From the NCBI GenBank assembly GCA_023300545.1, contig JALZVT010000056.1, positions 1 to 64,000 on the forward strand: a DNA stretch of 64,000 nucleotides. The letters are read 5' to 3'. This stretch comes from Pseudomonadales bacterium (GTDB lineage: Bacteria > Pseudomonadota > Gammaproteobacteria > Pseudomonadales > Azotimanducaceae). The notes below the pieces were generated by a model that saw nothing but the letters and a program-made list of their open reading frames with translations, did no database searches and had not been told where the DNA came from. The translations under genes were made by a program, and so were the position numbers. Positions 17,148 through 26,700 of this stretch are shown here, one piece after another. Every line of letters starts with the position of its first letter. The stretch's first letter is position 1.

Positions 17148-18581
17148 TTGAGCAGCATATTTTGGTACGACCTGGAAACCTCGGGTATTAATCCGCGTTG
17201 GGATCGGGTCATTCAGTTCGCGGGATTGCGTACAGATCTGTCGCTGAAAGAGACCGGCGAGGAGTTCACCACCTATGTGAAGCTGCCCGCAGACGTTCTG
17301 CCTAACCCCATTGCTGCTCAGGTTACCGGCATTACGCCTCAGCAAACCCAGCGTGACGGCATTGATGAGTGGGAGGCTTTTCGTAAAATTCTTAAGCTGT
17401 TTTCAAAACCGGGTACCTGCGTCGCCGGTTACAACAGCCTGCGCTTTGATGACGAGTTTATGCGTTATGGGTTGTATCGGCTGTTGATGGACCCCTACGC
17501 CCGCGAATGGCAAAACGGTAACTCACGCTGGGACATTATTGATTTGGTGCGGGGGGCCTATGCCTTGCGACCCGAGGGCATTGAGTGGCCAAAGGTTGAC
17601 GGAGTGCCCGTGTTCAAGCTTGAGGCCCTCGCGCCGGCGAACGGTATTACTCACGAGAGTGCACACGACGCCATGTCTGATGTTCGCGCGACCATTGGCC
17701 TGGCGCGGGTCATTCGTGACAAGCAGCCGCTGCTGTTTCAGTACTACTTCAAAATGCGCGCCAAGAAAGCGGTGCGTGAGCTGCTCGAACCCATTGGCAA
17801 AAATCTCTGTGTGCACGTTACGGCGATGTATCCGCGCGAGCAGTCGTCATTGGCACCCGTGGTGTCGGTGGCGCGTCATCCGCGCAACAACAACAGCTAT
17901 ATTGTTGCTGACCTCACCAAAGACATTCGACCGCTGCTGGAATGGAGCGTTGATAAGCTGCAAGAGAACCTGTTCAGCAAAGACCCTGAGCAGCGGCCAC
18001 CCCTTAAAGAGCTGCGTATAAACCGCTGTCCGTTTATCAGCACAGCCAGTGTGCTGCGCAAGGAAGACCAGACCCGGTTAAACCTGCACATGGGTCAGAT
18101 TGAAGATCGAAAACAGCAGCTTCGCAAAGCCAACGTGGGCAAAAAGCTCGCGCAGATTTACAACCGACCGCCGCCAGACGCAAGTCCCGATGTCGACGCC
18201 GCACTTTACGACGGGTTCATTAATGATGACGACAAAGCGCGCAGCGAAGAGTTTCAGCAGAGTTTGTTGAATGGCGTGTGGCCGGAGCAGCTGCGGTTCA
18301 ATGACGAGCGCTTGGGGGAGTTGAGCTTTCGGCTGAAGGCGCGGTGCTTTCCCCATTTGCTCACCGAAACCGAGCAGGGCCGCTGGATGGAGTTTGTGCG
18401 TGACAAGCTGAGCGCAACCGATGCGCCCTGGCTCACCCTGCCGCGGGCGCGGGTAGAGCTGAATGAGCAGCTGGCTAAGCTGAATTCGGGCGAGGCGAGC
18501 GGAGACGGTAAGACACCCGGAACGCTGGCCGCTCTCGATGAACATTTCTCTCAGCTCGAACACGAGCTGGGAGGGGGCTAG
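17148..18581 (+). CDS. sbcB: Exonuclease I (3'-5' ssDNA exonuclease)
   Basis: DnaQ-like DEDDh exonuclease that degrades single-stranded DNA from the 3' end in recombination and mismatch repair. The catalytic residues are visible: Asp and Glu in WYDLETSGINP, Asp in GYNSLRFDDEF, and His/Asp in HESAHDAMSDVRATIGLA. YALRPEGIEWP is a diagnostic exonuclease I string. From the TTG at 17148, preceded by AAAGGGG at good spacing, the protein is 477 residues, almost the same as the E. coli enzyme; a GTG at 17061 would add a non-conserved tail. The next gene, an ABC ATPase, begins at its stop codon. Confidence 0.93.
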   Translation: MSSIFWYDLETSGINPRWDRVIQFAGLRTDLSLKETGEEFTTYVKLPADVLPNPIAAQVTGITPQQTQRDGIDEWEAFRKILKLFSKPGTCVAGYNSLRFDDEFMRYGLYRLLMDPYAREWQNGNSRWDIIDLVRGAYALRPEGIEWPKVDGVPVFKLEALAPANGITHESAHDAMSDVRATIGLARVIRDKQPLLFQYYFKMRAKKAVRELLEPIGKNLCVHVTAMYPREQSSLAPVVSVARHPRNNNSYIVADLTKDIRPLLEWSVDKLQENLFSKDPEQRPPLKELRINRCPFISTASVLRKEDQTRLNLHMGQIEDRKQQLRKANVGKKLAQIYNRPPPDASPDVDAALYDGFINDDDKARSEEFQQSLLNGVWPEQLRFNDERLGELSFRLKARCFPHLLTETEQGRWMEFVRDKLSATDAPWLTLPRARVELNEQLAKLNSGEASGDGKTPGTLAALDEHFSQLEHELGGG

Positions 18582-19306
18582 TGACCTGTGTCAGCTTGCA
18601 AGGCGTTGGCAAACGTTATGGCGACACTCAGGTGTTGCGCGATGTTTCGTTGCAGTTTCCCCGCGGTGTGACCTCAGCGATTGTGGGGGCCAGTGGCAGC
18701 GGCAAGACCACCTTGCTGCGGCTGATCAACGCCCTCGAAAGCGTCGACGCTGGCGAGCTTAGGGTAAACGAGCTACCCATTCCGAGAGACCTGACCGAGT
18801 TTCGGCGTGGCATGGGCTACGCAGTACAGGGTGCGGGGTTGCTGCCGCATCTATCGATTTTTGACAATGTGACTTTGGTCGCGCGTCTGCACGGGGTGTC
18901 GCTTGAGCAGCGCCGTGCACGAGCGCACGCGTTGTTGGGCCAGATGCATCTGGCACAAGAACTGTGGACGCGCTATCCGGCTCAGTTGTCGGGCGGGCAA
19001 CAACAGCGGGTGGGGTTATGTCGCGCCCTCATGCTCGAACCCAGCTTGTTGTTGCTGGATGAACCCTTTTCGGCGGTTGACCCCATTACCCGGCTCGAGC
19101 TGCACGAACATTTTATGGCCCTGCAAAAAACCACTCATATCAGCACTATTTTAGTCACGCATGATATGCGCGAGGCGGTGAAGCTGGCCGACTATATGGT
19201 AATTCTTGCCAAGGGTGAGGTGGCTCAGGCGGGTCATGTTGCGCAGGTTATTGAATCGCCCGGCAACGACTATGTTGCGCGCTTGTTGGCGGAGCAACTG
19301 GCGTGA
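18581..19306 (+). CDS. Osmoprotectant-type ABC transporter ATP-binding protein
   Basis: 241-residue ABC ATPase with an intact Walker A (GASGSGKTT), Q-loop (YAVQGAGLLPHLS), signature LSGGQQQR, Walker B LLLLDEPFSAVDP and a switch His in TILVTHDM. It resembles the ATPases of glycine betaine/choline/proline importers (OpuCA/ProV), but stops after the ATPase core, without the C-terminal CBS domains that many of these carry. The GTG start overlaps the exonuclease I stop codon, and its own end overlaps the fused permease/binding protein by 4 bp, so the importer genes are translationally coupled. Confidence 0.88.
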   Translation: MTCVSLQGVGKRYGDTQVLRDVSLQFPRGVTSAIVGASGSGKTTLLRLINALESVDAGELRVNELPIPRDLTEFRRGMGYAVQGAGLLPHLSIFDNVTLVARLHGVSLEQRRARAHALLGQMHLAQELWTRYPAQLSGGQQQRVGLCRALMLEPSLLLLDEPFSAVDPITRLELHEHFMALQKTTHISTILVTHDMREAVKLADYMVILAKGEVAQAGHVAQVIESPGNDYVARLLAEQLA

Positions 19307-20853
19307 GGCGGCTGTTTTTTATTCAGGTCTGTGCGAGTTTTTTTGGTGCGCTGTTGATGGCTGTGGTGCTCGCTTTTTTGGCCGCGCCGGCGAGCGCTGC
19401 GGCGCAGCAGAACCCAATTCGGGTCGCGAGCAAAAACTTTGGTGAGTCTTACCTGCTGTCTGAGATCGCGTCACAACTGCTTGAGGCACGTGGCTTTGAG
19501 GTGGCGCGTCAGTTTGGTCTTGGTGGCACGCTCATCTGCTACTCCGCTCTTGCTCAGGGTGAGGTCGATCTTTACATCGAATACAGCGGCACAATTTCCC
19601 AGGCCGTGTTAAAAAGCGAGGGCGCGCTAAGCATGGCCGAGTTGCGCGCGGGCTTGCCCAGTGATCTGTTGTTGCTCGAGCCGTTTGGCTTCAGCAACAC
19701 CTACGCCGTTGCGGTGCGCGCCACCACAGCCCGTGAACTGGGGCTGGTAACTATTGGTGACTTGCAGGCGCACCCAGAGCTTAAGGTGGTAGTAAGCCAC
19801 GAGTTTTTGGAGCGCAACGACGGTTGGCCGGGGTTAGCTGCGGCCTACAACCTGCGGGTTGATCCCGCTGGCATCGAGCACGGGTTGGCCTATCAGGCGA
19901 TCGCAGATGGCGCAATTGACGTCACCGATGCCTATTCGACCGATGGCGAACTGGTGCAGTATCAGCTGCGCATTCTCGAAGACGACCGACAGTTTTTTCC
20001 TGACTACCTTGCTGCGCCACTAGTGCGCAGCGACCTACCCAACGCCGCGAAGTCTGCTCTTGGTGAACTGGCCAACACACTGAACGCGACCCAAATGCAG
20101 GCGTTGAACGCCGCGGTGCTCGACGGTTCGAAATCGGGCGAGGCAGATTTTGCCGCGATTGCCCAAGGCTTTTTGCTGGAGCAAGGACTTGTGGATGCGA
20201 GTGTTGTTCGGTCACCGTCTGATCGAATGTGGCGCGACCTATGGCGTAATACCTTGCGGCATCTGGAACTCACGTTGGTTGCGTTGCTGTTAGCGATTGT
20301 GGTCGGAGTTGGGGTTGGGGTGCTGGTGTTTCGCAACGCAAACCTCGCCCGTGGCGTTGTCTATATTTGCGGTTTGCTGCAAACCATTCCATCAATCGCG
20401 CTGTTGGCGCTCATGATTCCGTTGCTTGGTATTGGCCGCACGCCAGCGATAGTGGCGCTGTTTCTTTATGCGTTGCTGCCGATTTTGCGCAACACCGTGG
20501 TGGCACTTGGCACCATTGACCCCGAGCTGGTACGCACCGCAAAAGCAATTGGTCTATCGCGGGGTGAGCGCTTGCGCTATGTGTTGGTACCTATGGCGAT
20601 GCCAAATATTTTTGCGGGCATTCGAACGGCGGCGGTAATCAGTGTGGGCACGGCAACACTTGCTGCGTTTATTGGCGCCGGCGGGCTTGGTGATCCGATT
20701 GTGACCGGGCTGTCGTTGAACGATACCAACCTGATTTTGCAGGGTGCTATTCCAGCTGCCTGTCTGGCGATGCTGATCGAGCTGTCGTTTGAAGTGATTG
20801 AACGCTGGGTGATACCTGCGCCGCTGCGAGAGGCCGCTCAGGGTGGTGGCTAA
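19303..20853 (+). CDS. Osmoprotectant ABC importer: fused substrate-binding protein and permease
   Basis: 516 residues. A signal-anchor (AVVLAFLAAPASAAAQ) precedes a betaine/choline-type binding domain (IRVASKNFGESYLLSEIASQ, GGTLICYSALAQGEVDLYIE, TDAYSTDGELVQYQLRILED) to about residue 300. The C-terminal part is the permease: helices around TLVALLLAIVVGVGVGVLVF, the EAA-like loop DPELVRTAKAIGLSRGERL and GAGGLGDPIVTGLSLNDT. The binding domain is thus tethered to its own permease in N-to-C order binding domain then membrane domain; in the well-known Firmicute fusions the order is reversed. With the upstream ATPase this makes a complete two-gene importer for compatible solutes. Confidence 0.88.
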   Translation: MRRLFFIQVCASFFGALLMAVVLAFLAAPASAAAQQNPIRVASKNFGESYLLSEIASQLLEARGFEVARQFGLGGTLICYSALAQGEVDLYIEYSGTISQAVLKSEGALSMAELRAGLPSDLLLLEPFGFSNTYAVAVRATTARELGLVTIGDLQAHPELKVVVSHEFLERNDGWPGLAAAYNLRVDPAGIEHGLAYQAIADGAIDVTDAYSTDGELVQYQLRILEDDRQFFPDYLAAPLVRSDLPNAAKSALGELANTLNATQMQALNAAVLDGSKSGEADFAAIAQGFLLEQGLVDASVVRSPSDRMWRDLWRNTLRHLELTLVALLLAIVVGVGVGVLVFRNANLARGVVYICGLLQTIPSIALLALMIPLLGIGRTPAIVALFLYALLPILRNTVVALGTIDPELVRTAKAIGLSRGERLRYVLVPMAMPNIFAGIRTAAVISVGTATLAAFIGAGGLGDPIVTGLSLNDTNLILQGAIPAACLAMLIELSFEVIERWVIPAPLREAAQGGG

Positions 20854-20866
20854 GCGGGCCGAGCGG

Positions 20867-21901
20867 CTAAATCTCGAGCACGCTCGCCTTGGGAGGTCGG
20901 AACTCGTTTCGCTGGGCGTTCCAGGCGTTTAAACACACGTTCTCAGGTGCGTAATCGATGTTGTGTGGGGGGGAGTTGAAGAGGGCGGCGTACCAGTGGT
21001 GGTTGTCTTCTCCGAGCCGTGTCGCGCGTTTAACAAACTCATCCCATGGGTAGTCTTCGCCGCCAACGTAACTCGCCGGATCATCCAGAAAAAAACCAAC
21101 GTGGGAACGCTTACGCAGGCGCTGCACGATCGACGGTGGCGCACCGTGAAGCTCAGCGTAGTTGGCCTGTTCATCACACTGGTTGCCGCTGAGTACCACC
21201 AGTTGGGCTATGGCCCCCGCAGGGTTAAGTAGCAACAAGCCGGGTGGTTTCGACACCATGTAGTACTCGCAGAAGTTCTTGCGCAGCATTAGCCGGCGTA
21301 CCCAATGGGCGACGTTTGGGTCGTCGAGAAAAATCGGCCCTGCCAGAACTAGGGTGCGACGCACCTGTTCGGCCTGGTTGCGAAAATAGGCGTTTTGCAT
21401 ATCGAGTGCGTATTCGCAGATTTGGTCGCTGGCTTCTGGATGAGACTTGGAAATGAAACGATTGATGATGCCGGCGTTAAACGCTTCTACCGCCATCTTT
21501 TCATCAGCGACTCCCGTCAGCAGTATCTTGCCCACACTAGGGTCATGAATTTGTGCGCAAAGTTCGAGCCCGTCGATAGCGGGCATTGAATAGTCGACAA
21601 TAACCACTGACAGGCGGTCAAAACGTTGCACGATGTTGATTTCTTGCTCGATCTGATCGATATCGAGCCGAAAGAGTTGCCTTGATGAATGCTCGTGAGC
21701 CGAAAAGCAGCGATTCGCGAGTGAGCGCAGCTCTTGGGGCCGATTGATATAATCAAGTGCGTGCACCGGATCAAAAAATGCCACCGAGTTCATATGCGGT
21801 GGCATCACCAGCGCCAGCCCAGCCATAAACGACTCGTTGTCGTCGATAAAGCACGCTGTGGTTGGGTGGTTATAGGGGGTAAGCGGGTCGTAAGTTGACA
21901 C
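20867..21901 (-). CDS. Response-regulator-like protein with unknown C-terminal domain
   Basis: 344 residues. The N-terminal receiver domain has the acidic pair in ACFIDDNES and a phosphoacceptor Asp (about residue 103) in SVVIVDYSMPAIDGLELC, then LLTGV and FISKSHP with the conserved Thr and Lys. A charged insert of roughly 45 residues separates the second strand from the Asp strand. Residues from about 190 onward match no family I know; they contain no helix-turn-helix, kinase or GGDEF motif, but many aromatic residues. The gene follows an Arc-type repressor gene by 9 bp on the same strand, so the two likely act together. Confidence 0.75.
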   Translation of the reverse strand: MSTYDPLTPYNHPTTACFIDDNESFMAGLALVMPPHMNSVAFFDPVHALDYINRPQELRSLANRCFSAHEHSSRQLFRLDIDQIEQEINIVQRFDRLSVVIVDYSMPAIDGLELCAQIHDPSVGKILLTGVADEKMAVEAFNAGIINRFISKSHPEASDQICEYALDMQNAYFRNQAEQVRRTLVLAGPIFLDDPNVAHWVRRLMLRKNFCEYYMVSKPPGLLLLNPAGAIAQLVVLSGNQCDEQANYAELHGAPPSIVQRLRKRSHVGFFLDDPASYVGGEDYPWDEFVKRATRLGEDNHHWYAALFNSPPHNIDYAPENVCLNAWNAQRNEFRPPKASVLEI

Positions 21902-21910
21902 AGGCCGGGC

Positions 21911-22210
21911 CTAGCGTTGCAGCAGGCGCAGCAGCGCCGCCTGTTTTTCTGCGCTGAGCAAGCGAAACGATTGCACCAGGCTCTTTTCGTTCTCTGTCAG
22001 CTGATTGCGAAACAGCGCTTCAATGCGGGGGTGGAAGGCGGGTTGTACGGCTTCCTCCACTTCATTTTTTGGTAGTGCCCCAAAAGACTGCTCGAGACGG
22101 GCGATAATTTCCGAGTTCATACTGCGTCGGTAATGCTTTGCTGCGAGCGCTATCTGATCGCGCATGCGGTCAGTTAGGCGGACGACAAATTTGTAGTTAA
22201 GGTCGTTCAT
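21911..22210 (-). CDS. Arc-type ribbon-helix-helix DNA-binding protein
   Basis: 99 residues. The first half is an Arc-family ribbon-helix-helix domain: YKFVVRLTDRMRDQIALAA (the beta strand and helix A) and RSMNSEIIARLEQSFG (helix B with the conserved NSEI). Such proteins bind DNA as dimers through the N-terminal strand. The C-terminal half (LLSAEKQAALLRLLQR and flanks) is helical and may mediate oligomerisation or partner binding. The ATG at 22210 is chosen because it begins the ribbon strand; an upstream in-frame extension is unconvincing. It is the first gene of a pair with the receiver-domain protein and diverges from the Nudix gene, whose shared upstream region may hold its operator. Confidence 0.85.
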   Translation of the reverse strand: MNDLNYKFVVRLTDRMRDQIALAAKHYRRSMNSEIIARLEQSFGALPKNEVEEAVQPAFHPRIEALFRNQLTENEKSLVQSFRLLSAEKQAALLRLLQR

Positions 22211-22332
22211 GGCGTTAGGTAGCTTGCAGACTCTTTGTTGTAAGCACAAGGATGGCATTTTGATATTAAAAAACGCGACTAGGTGCAGCGATGCTGATTG
22301 CTGGCAACAAAAAAGGAATGCAGAGTGTAGGC

Positions 22333-23088
22333 ATGAATGATGTAACAAAGATTCGAAAAGCCGCGACGCTCCTGCTGGTTCGCGATCAGCCTGGTCTCGG
22401 TCTGCAGGTCTACATGCTAGAGCGGCCCTCGCGGGGGTCTTTCCCGGGCTTACACGTATTTACCGGCGGCAAGGTTGATGCAACAGACGAGACCTTGCTG
22501 GAGAGCGTGAGTTGGACTGGGCCTGCGGCTGCAGACGCCGCGGCGTTGCTCAATACAGACCTTGCATCAGTGCCGCTGTCTTACTGGTTTGCTGCCGTGC
22601 GCGAGTGCTACGAAGAGTCAGGCATCTTGCTGGGGCAGCAAAACGGTGTGGCGATCGACAGCGCGACGGTGGCAGAGCTTGCGACCACACGTTTGGAAGA
22701 CTTTGGCGGGCTTTGCGCGCGGCTTAATCTGACGCTTGGGTTGGGTGATCTGTCTTACTTTGCACACTGGGTAACCCCCGAGAAAGCGCCGCATCGATTC
22801 GACACGCGCTTCTTTGTGGCGCGTATGCCAGACGGACAGGTGGCCACCTACGCCCCAGGCGAAACCATGAGCGGTGAATGGATTACTCCTGCACAGGCGC
22901 TGCAGCGAGGCGAAGACAATCGCTGGAACTTGATCATGCCCACGCTGACGTCGTTGCGCAGTCTGTTGCCCTATGGTTCGGTCGACGAACTGTTGGCGGC
23001 AGTGACTCGGTTTGAGCATCTACCAGTGCACAACGACTACCTTCTGTCTGAAGGCATGCAAGCGGGTATTGATCCCGCAACCCGGTGA
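22333..23088 (+). CDS. Nudix hydrolase (NUDT19-like, split Nudix box)
   Basis: About 251 residues. The N-terminus IRKAATLLLVRD and LQVYMLERPSRGSFPGLHVF fit Nudix enzymes that act on CoA-type or long nucleotide substrates. The Nudix box is split by an insertion of about 35 residues: FTGGKVDATDE, then AAVRECYEESGILL, which carries the REx2EExG-like metal-binding Glu residues. That arrangement is typical of the NUDT7/NUDT19-type branch (CoA or acyl-CoA diphosphatases). Start codons at 22291, 22318 and 22333 are all possible; 22333 best fits the family. The next gene, an ABC ATPase, begins at its stop codon. Confidence 0.82.
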   Translation: MNDVTKIRKAATLLLVRDQPGLGLQVYMLERPSRGSFPGLHVFTGGKVDATDETLLESVSWTGPAAADAAALLNTDLASVPLSYWFAAVRECYEESGILLGQQNGVAIDSATVAELATTRLEDFGGLCARLNLTLGLGDLSYFAHWVTPEKAPHRFDTRFFVARMPDGQVATYAPGETMSGEWITPAQALQRGEDNRWNLIMPTLTSLRSLLPYGSVDELLAAVTRFEHLPVHNDYLLSEGMQAGIDPATR

Positions 23089-23786
23089 GCCCGCTACCCT
23101 CAGTGCCGCCCTTGCTGTCATTGCAAAACGTGTCGCGCAGCTTTGTCGACCCGCAAGGACGCACGCAATCGGTGTTGCAGAATTTATCGCTCGATGTCAC
23201 TCCTGGTGAGTCGGTTGCACTTTGGGGGCCAAGTGGTAGTGGCAAAACCACGCTATTAAATCTTGTGGCTGGGTTGCTGCCGGTCGATTCGGGCAGCATC
23301 GCGTTTACGCCGGTTAGTGCGGCGGGGGCGCAGCCACTTGAGGTGTCTGCGTTAGCCGAGCCAGAATTGCTGCGATTTCGTCGCGAGCACGTTGGTTATG
23401 TGTTCCAGTTTTTCAATTTGATCGAAACCCTAAGCGTTGCGGAAAATGTTCGCCTGTCACTCGAACTGGCCGGGCAACTGTCGCGCTGGAGCGACTATGA
23501 GCCGCGCCTGGCTGAGCTTGGTTTGGCCGGTATGAGTGAGAAATTTCCAGCGGATTTATCGGGGGGTGAGCAACAGCGCGTTGCGGTGTTACGGGCATTG
23601 GCCCATCGCCCCGAGCTGGTATTGGCGGATGAGCCCACCGGCAACCTGGATAAACATAACAGTGCGCTGGTTGCGGATCTGTTGTGGCGTGAGACCCAAA
23701 CCCAGAACGCCGCTTTGCTAATTGCGACCCACAGCGATGACATTGCCCGCCGCGCAGATCGCGTTGTCGAAATTGGTGCGGCGTAG
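23085..23786 (+). CDS. LolD/MacB-type ABC transporter ATP-binding protein
   Basis: 233-residue ABC ATPase. Walker A is GPSGSGKTT (about 48-56), Q-loop VGYVFQFFNLIETLSVAENV, signature LSGGEQQRVAVLRAL, Walker B LVLADEPTGNLDKHN and switch IATHSDDIARRADRVVEIG. The EPTGNLD string is characteristic of the ATPases that pair with FtsX/MacB-type permeases and act in lipoprotein or envelope transport. It starts with a GTG overlapping the Nudix stop codon and precedes the giant permease-lipoprotein ORF by about 10 bp, so these form one transport unit. Confidence 0.9.
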   Translation: MSPLPSVPPLLSLQNVSRSFVDPQGRTQSVLQNLSLDVTPGESVALWGPSGSGKTTLLNLVAGLLPVDSGSIAFTPVSAAGAQPLEVSALAEPELLRFRREHVGYVFQFFNLIETLSVAENVRLSLELAGQLSRWSDYEPRLAELGLAGMSEKFPADLSGGEQQRVAVLRALAHRPELVLADEPTGNLDKHNSALVADLLWRETQTQNAALLIATHSDDIARRADRVVEIGAA

Positions 23787-23796
23787 CGCGGTCTTG

Positions 23797-26700
23797 ATGC
23801 AAGCGCCACAATCCGCTCAAACGAGCCTCAAACAGCGCCTGCTAAGTCTGGTTGTTCTGGCTCAGTTGCGATTTCTGTGGCGTGCTCGTGGGTCGATGGT
23901 TAGCGCCCTGTTAGGTATGGCCATTGGTGTTGCCTCGATTGCCGGGGTGCATTTGTTGAGCGCGCAGATCGCTGATCAGGTGCGACGCCAGGCCGAGCCA
24001 CTCGGTGGCGTTGATCTGTACCTGCAGCGTGATGCTTTAGGGGATGAGGATTATTTCGCACTGCGGGAGACCTGGCGCCGTGGCGCCCACCCGGCGGTTG
24101 CGGCGCTGTTTCCGCTACTCGATGGCGTTGTGGAATTTTCCGGCCAGACCTTGTTGTTGACAGGCACAGACCCTCTTGCCGTGAAGTTCTCGGCCCCCGT
24201 TGCGGAGACGGAGGGTTCAGATGGCGGTGCTGGTTCTGCTGGTATGGAGGCCTACCTTTCTCGTAACTCTGTGTATCTACCGTCTTCGTTCAAAGAACTT
24301 GCTGCGGTGGGTGAGTTGATCACGTTGGGAGATGCGCAGGTTCAGGTATTGGGCCACAGTGCGCCAGAGGGCGTAGTGCTTGCTGATCTGCCCACTGCGC
24401 GGGTAGTGCTGAAGAGGCAGGGGTTGTCGCGTATTGGCGTACAACTCACCAGGGCTGCATTAGTTGCTGACGGTTGGCCGCGACTGCAGCACGTTGTCGA
24501 CCGGCTGTTCCCGGGAGCACTGCCGGCGCGCGCTGCGCCTTTGCTAGGGTCGCTTGAGCAGACTGCCGAGGGGCGTAACTGGTCTCAGGTGCCTGCTGCC
24601 AATGCGAGTCCTACGGTGCAACTGTTGCAGTCGGTGCTGTTTAACGTTGCGGCCCTATCGATGCTGGCACTGGTGGTGGCGTGGCTGCTCACCTATCAGG
24701 TGGCGTGTCATGCATTGGGCCGTCGGCAGGCTATGTTTGCACGTCTGCAAAGTTTGGGAGTTGCCAAATCGCGACTGCGCCGATTGACGCTCATAGAAGG
24801 CGTGGTTTTGGGTTTTTTGGCGACGGTGCTGGGTGTGCTATTAGGAGTCTGGCTTGCCAATCTGCTTTATTCCCTGGTGCTGGATCAGCCGTTTGCACTG
24901 GTTCTTAGTCTGGATCAATTTGTGCTGTTGAAAGCGTTGGCGTCTGGCGTTGGTGTTGCGGGGTTGAGTTACGCACTGGCTGCACGGGATGAGCTGTTTG
25001 ATAACTCGGCCGGTACAACCCAGTTGCCGAGACGGGTCGAAGGCGTCGCTGGCTGGCTTTGGTTGGCAGGCTTGGTGCTGGTGTTTTTGCTGGGTCTACT
25101 GGTGCCTGCAACCGGTTTGCCCGGAGCCTTTGCCTGCATTTTTTGTTGCGCGTTAGTGCTGATTGTTTTTCTGCCGCGGTTGGCCGGCTGGGCGTGGCGA
25201 TTGACTCTGGCTGTTGAGGGTGGCCCGCTTGCGGGATTGGTGGCGCCGTTGAAACTGCTCGGGCGTCGACAGGTGCTGGTGAGCCAAGAGTTGCGGTTGG
25301 GTATCAGTGCGTTGTCGCTGGCGCTTGCCACTGCTTTGGGCATCAGCGTGATGGTCGACAGTTTTCGCGGTGCGTTTGTCGACATGCTGGATCGGCGGCT
25401 GGCAGACGATGCGGTGCTGGTGTTACGAGATCCGGCAACGGCCGGGGTTCGAGCTGAGCTTGAGCAGGCAACCGTGGGCGCCGTAACTGGTGTGCTGTGG
25501 CGCGGTGTTGTGCCCGTAGAAAATCGCGGCGTTAGTGGTCGATTAGAATTTTCTGAAGATGTTTATGAGCTGTTGCTGCGATTTGTTGCGCCACAGGCAA
25601 TTGCGCAGCTGTCTGTGGCTACACAGGAACGCCCGCAATCGATAGCAGCGACGCCGGTTGTCTATGTGAATGAAAGCTATGCCCGCTTGCATAGCTTGCA
25701 AGCGGGCGAAGTGGTCTCAATACAGGGCAGAGCGGGTGTGGCCCAGGTAACCGTTGGTGGCATTTTTACAGATTACGGTGAAGTTCGGCCCCGGTTTTTG
25801 GGTAGTGCAGATTTGGCGGGTCAGTTGCACGGAGAGTGGCCGTTAACTGAAGCTTATGTGCGCGCCAGCAGTCTGTCTGAGCTGCGAGTTCGGCTGGCTA
25901 GTTGGCTTGAAGACGGTCGTTTGCAGGTGCGCGATCAGGGGCAGGTCCGCGCCCAGTCACTGCAAGTTTTTGAACAGACCTTTGCAATCACCCGCGCATT
26001 AACCTGGCTTGCGTTGCTGGTTGCCGTTGTTGCACTTGCCAATGCGTTGGCCGCACACGCTTTGCAATTGGCAGGCACTGATCGACAGTTGCAAGTATTA
26101 GGCGTGAGTGCCGATGCGGCGCGACGGTTGCGGTTATCACGAACCTTTTATGCAGCGGGTATCGCATTGCTGTTGGCGGTGCCTCTGGGGTTTGCAATAG
26201 CGGCGCTGCTGTGTGGCGTGGTTAACCCCCGTGCCTTTGGCTGGGGTTTTGCGATGCAGGTAACCTTCCCTGGTGTGGGGTGGCCGTTGTTGGGAGGTAT
26301 TTTGGGCGGTGTGTTGGCGGGTTTGTTGGGGTTGTTGTTGTCACGCCGACAGTCGGCCAATGTCACGGTGGCGCTGGTTTCGGTGTTGTTGATTGGGTGT
26401 GGTGAGGCGCCGCTTGACGGGCCGGCTAGTGCTAGCGATCTCGCCTCACCCGCATTGCGGGTGGGCACCGTGCTTGGTGGCGACGCAGTGGGCTTTGCGC
26501 GTGCAACCGTCGTGCGCGAGTTTGAGTTTCCCCAAGACCATGGTGCTCATCCCCAGTTCCGCAGCGAGTGGTGGTATCTGACCTGCCCACTTCGTGCCCG
26601 CGACGATGAGGCTACCGAATACGGCGTGCAATTCACGCTGTTCCGGCAGGGGTTAGCGCCGCTGGTGGGCGAGTCTGAAACTGTGGCTGCTGGCGGTTGG

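Noticed and set aside
20831-20841. GCCGCTCAGGG in the end of the importer gene, similar to the 49-112 repeat
   Set aside because: Single copy, inside coding sequence, no stem and no tandem structure; likely chance.
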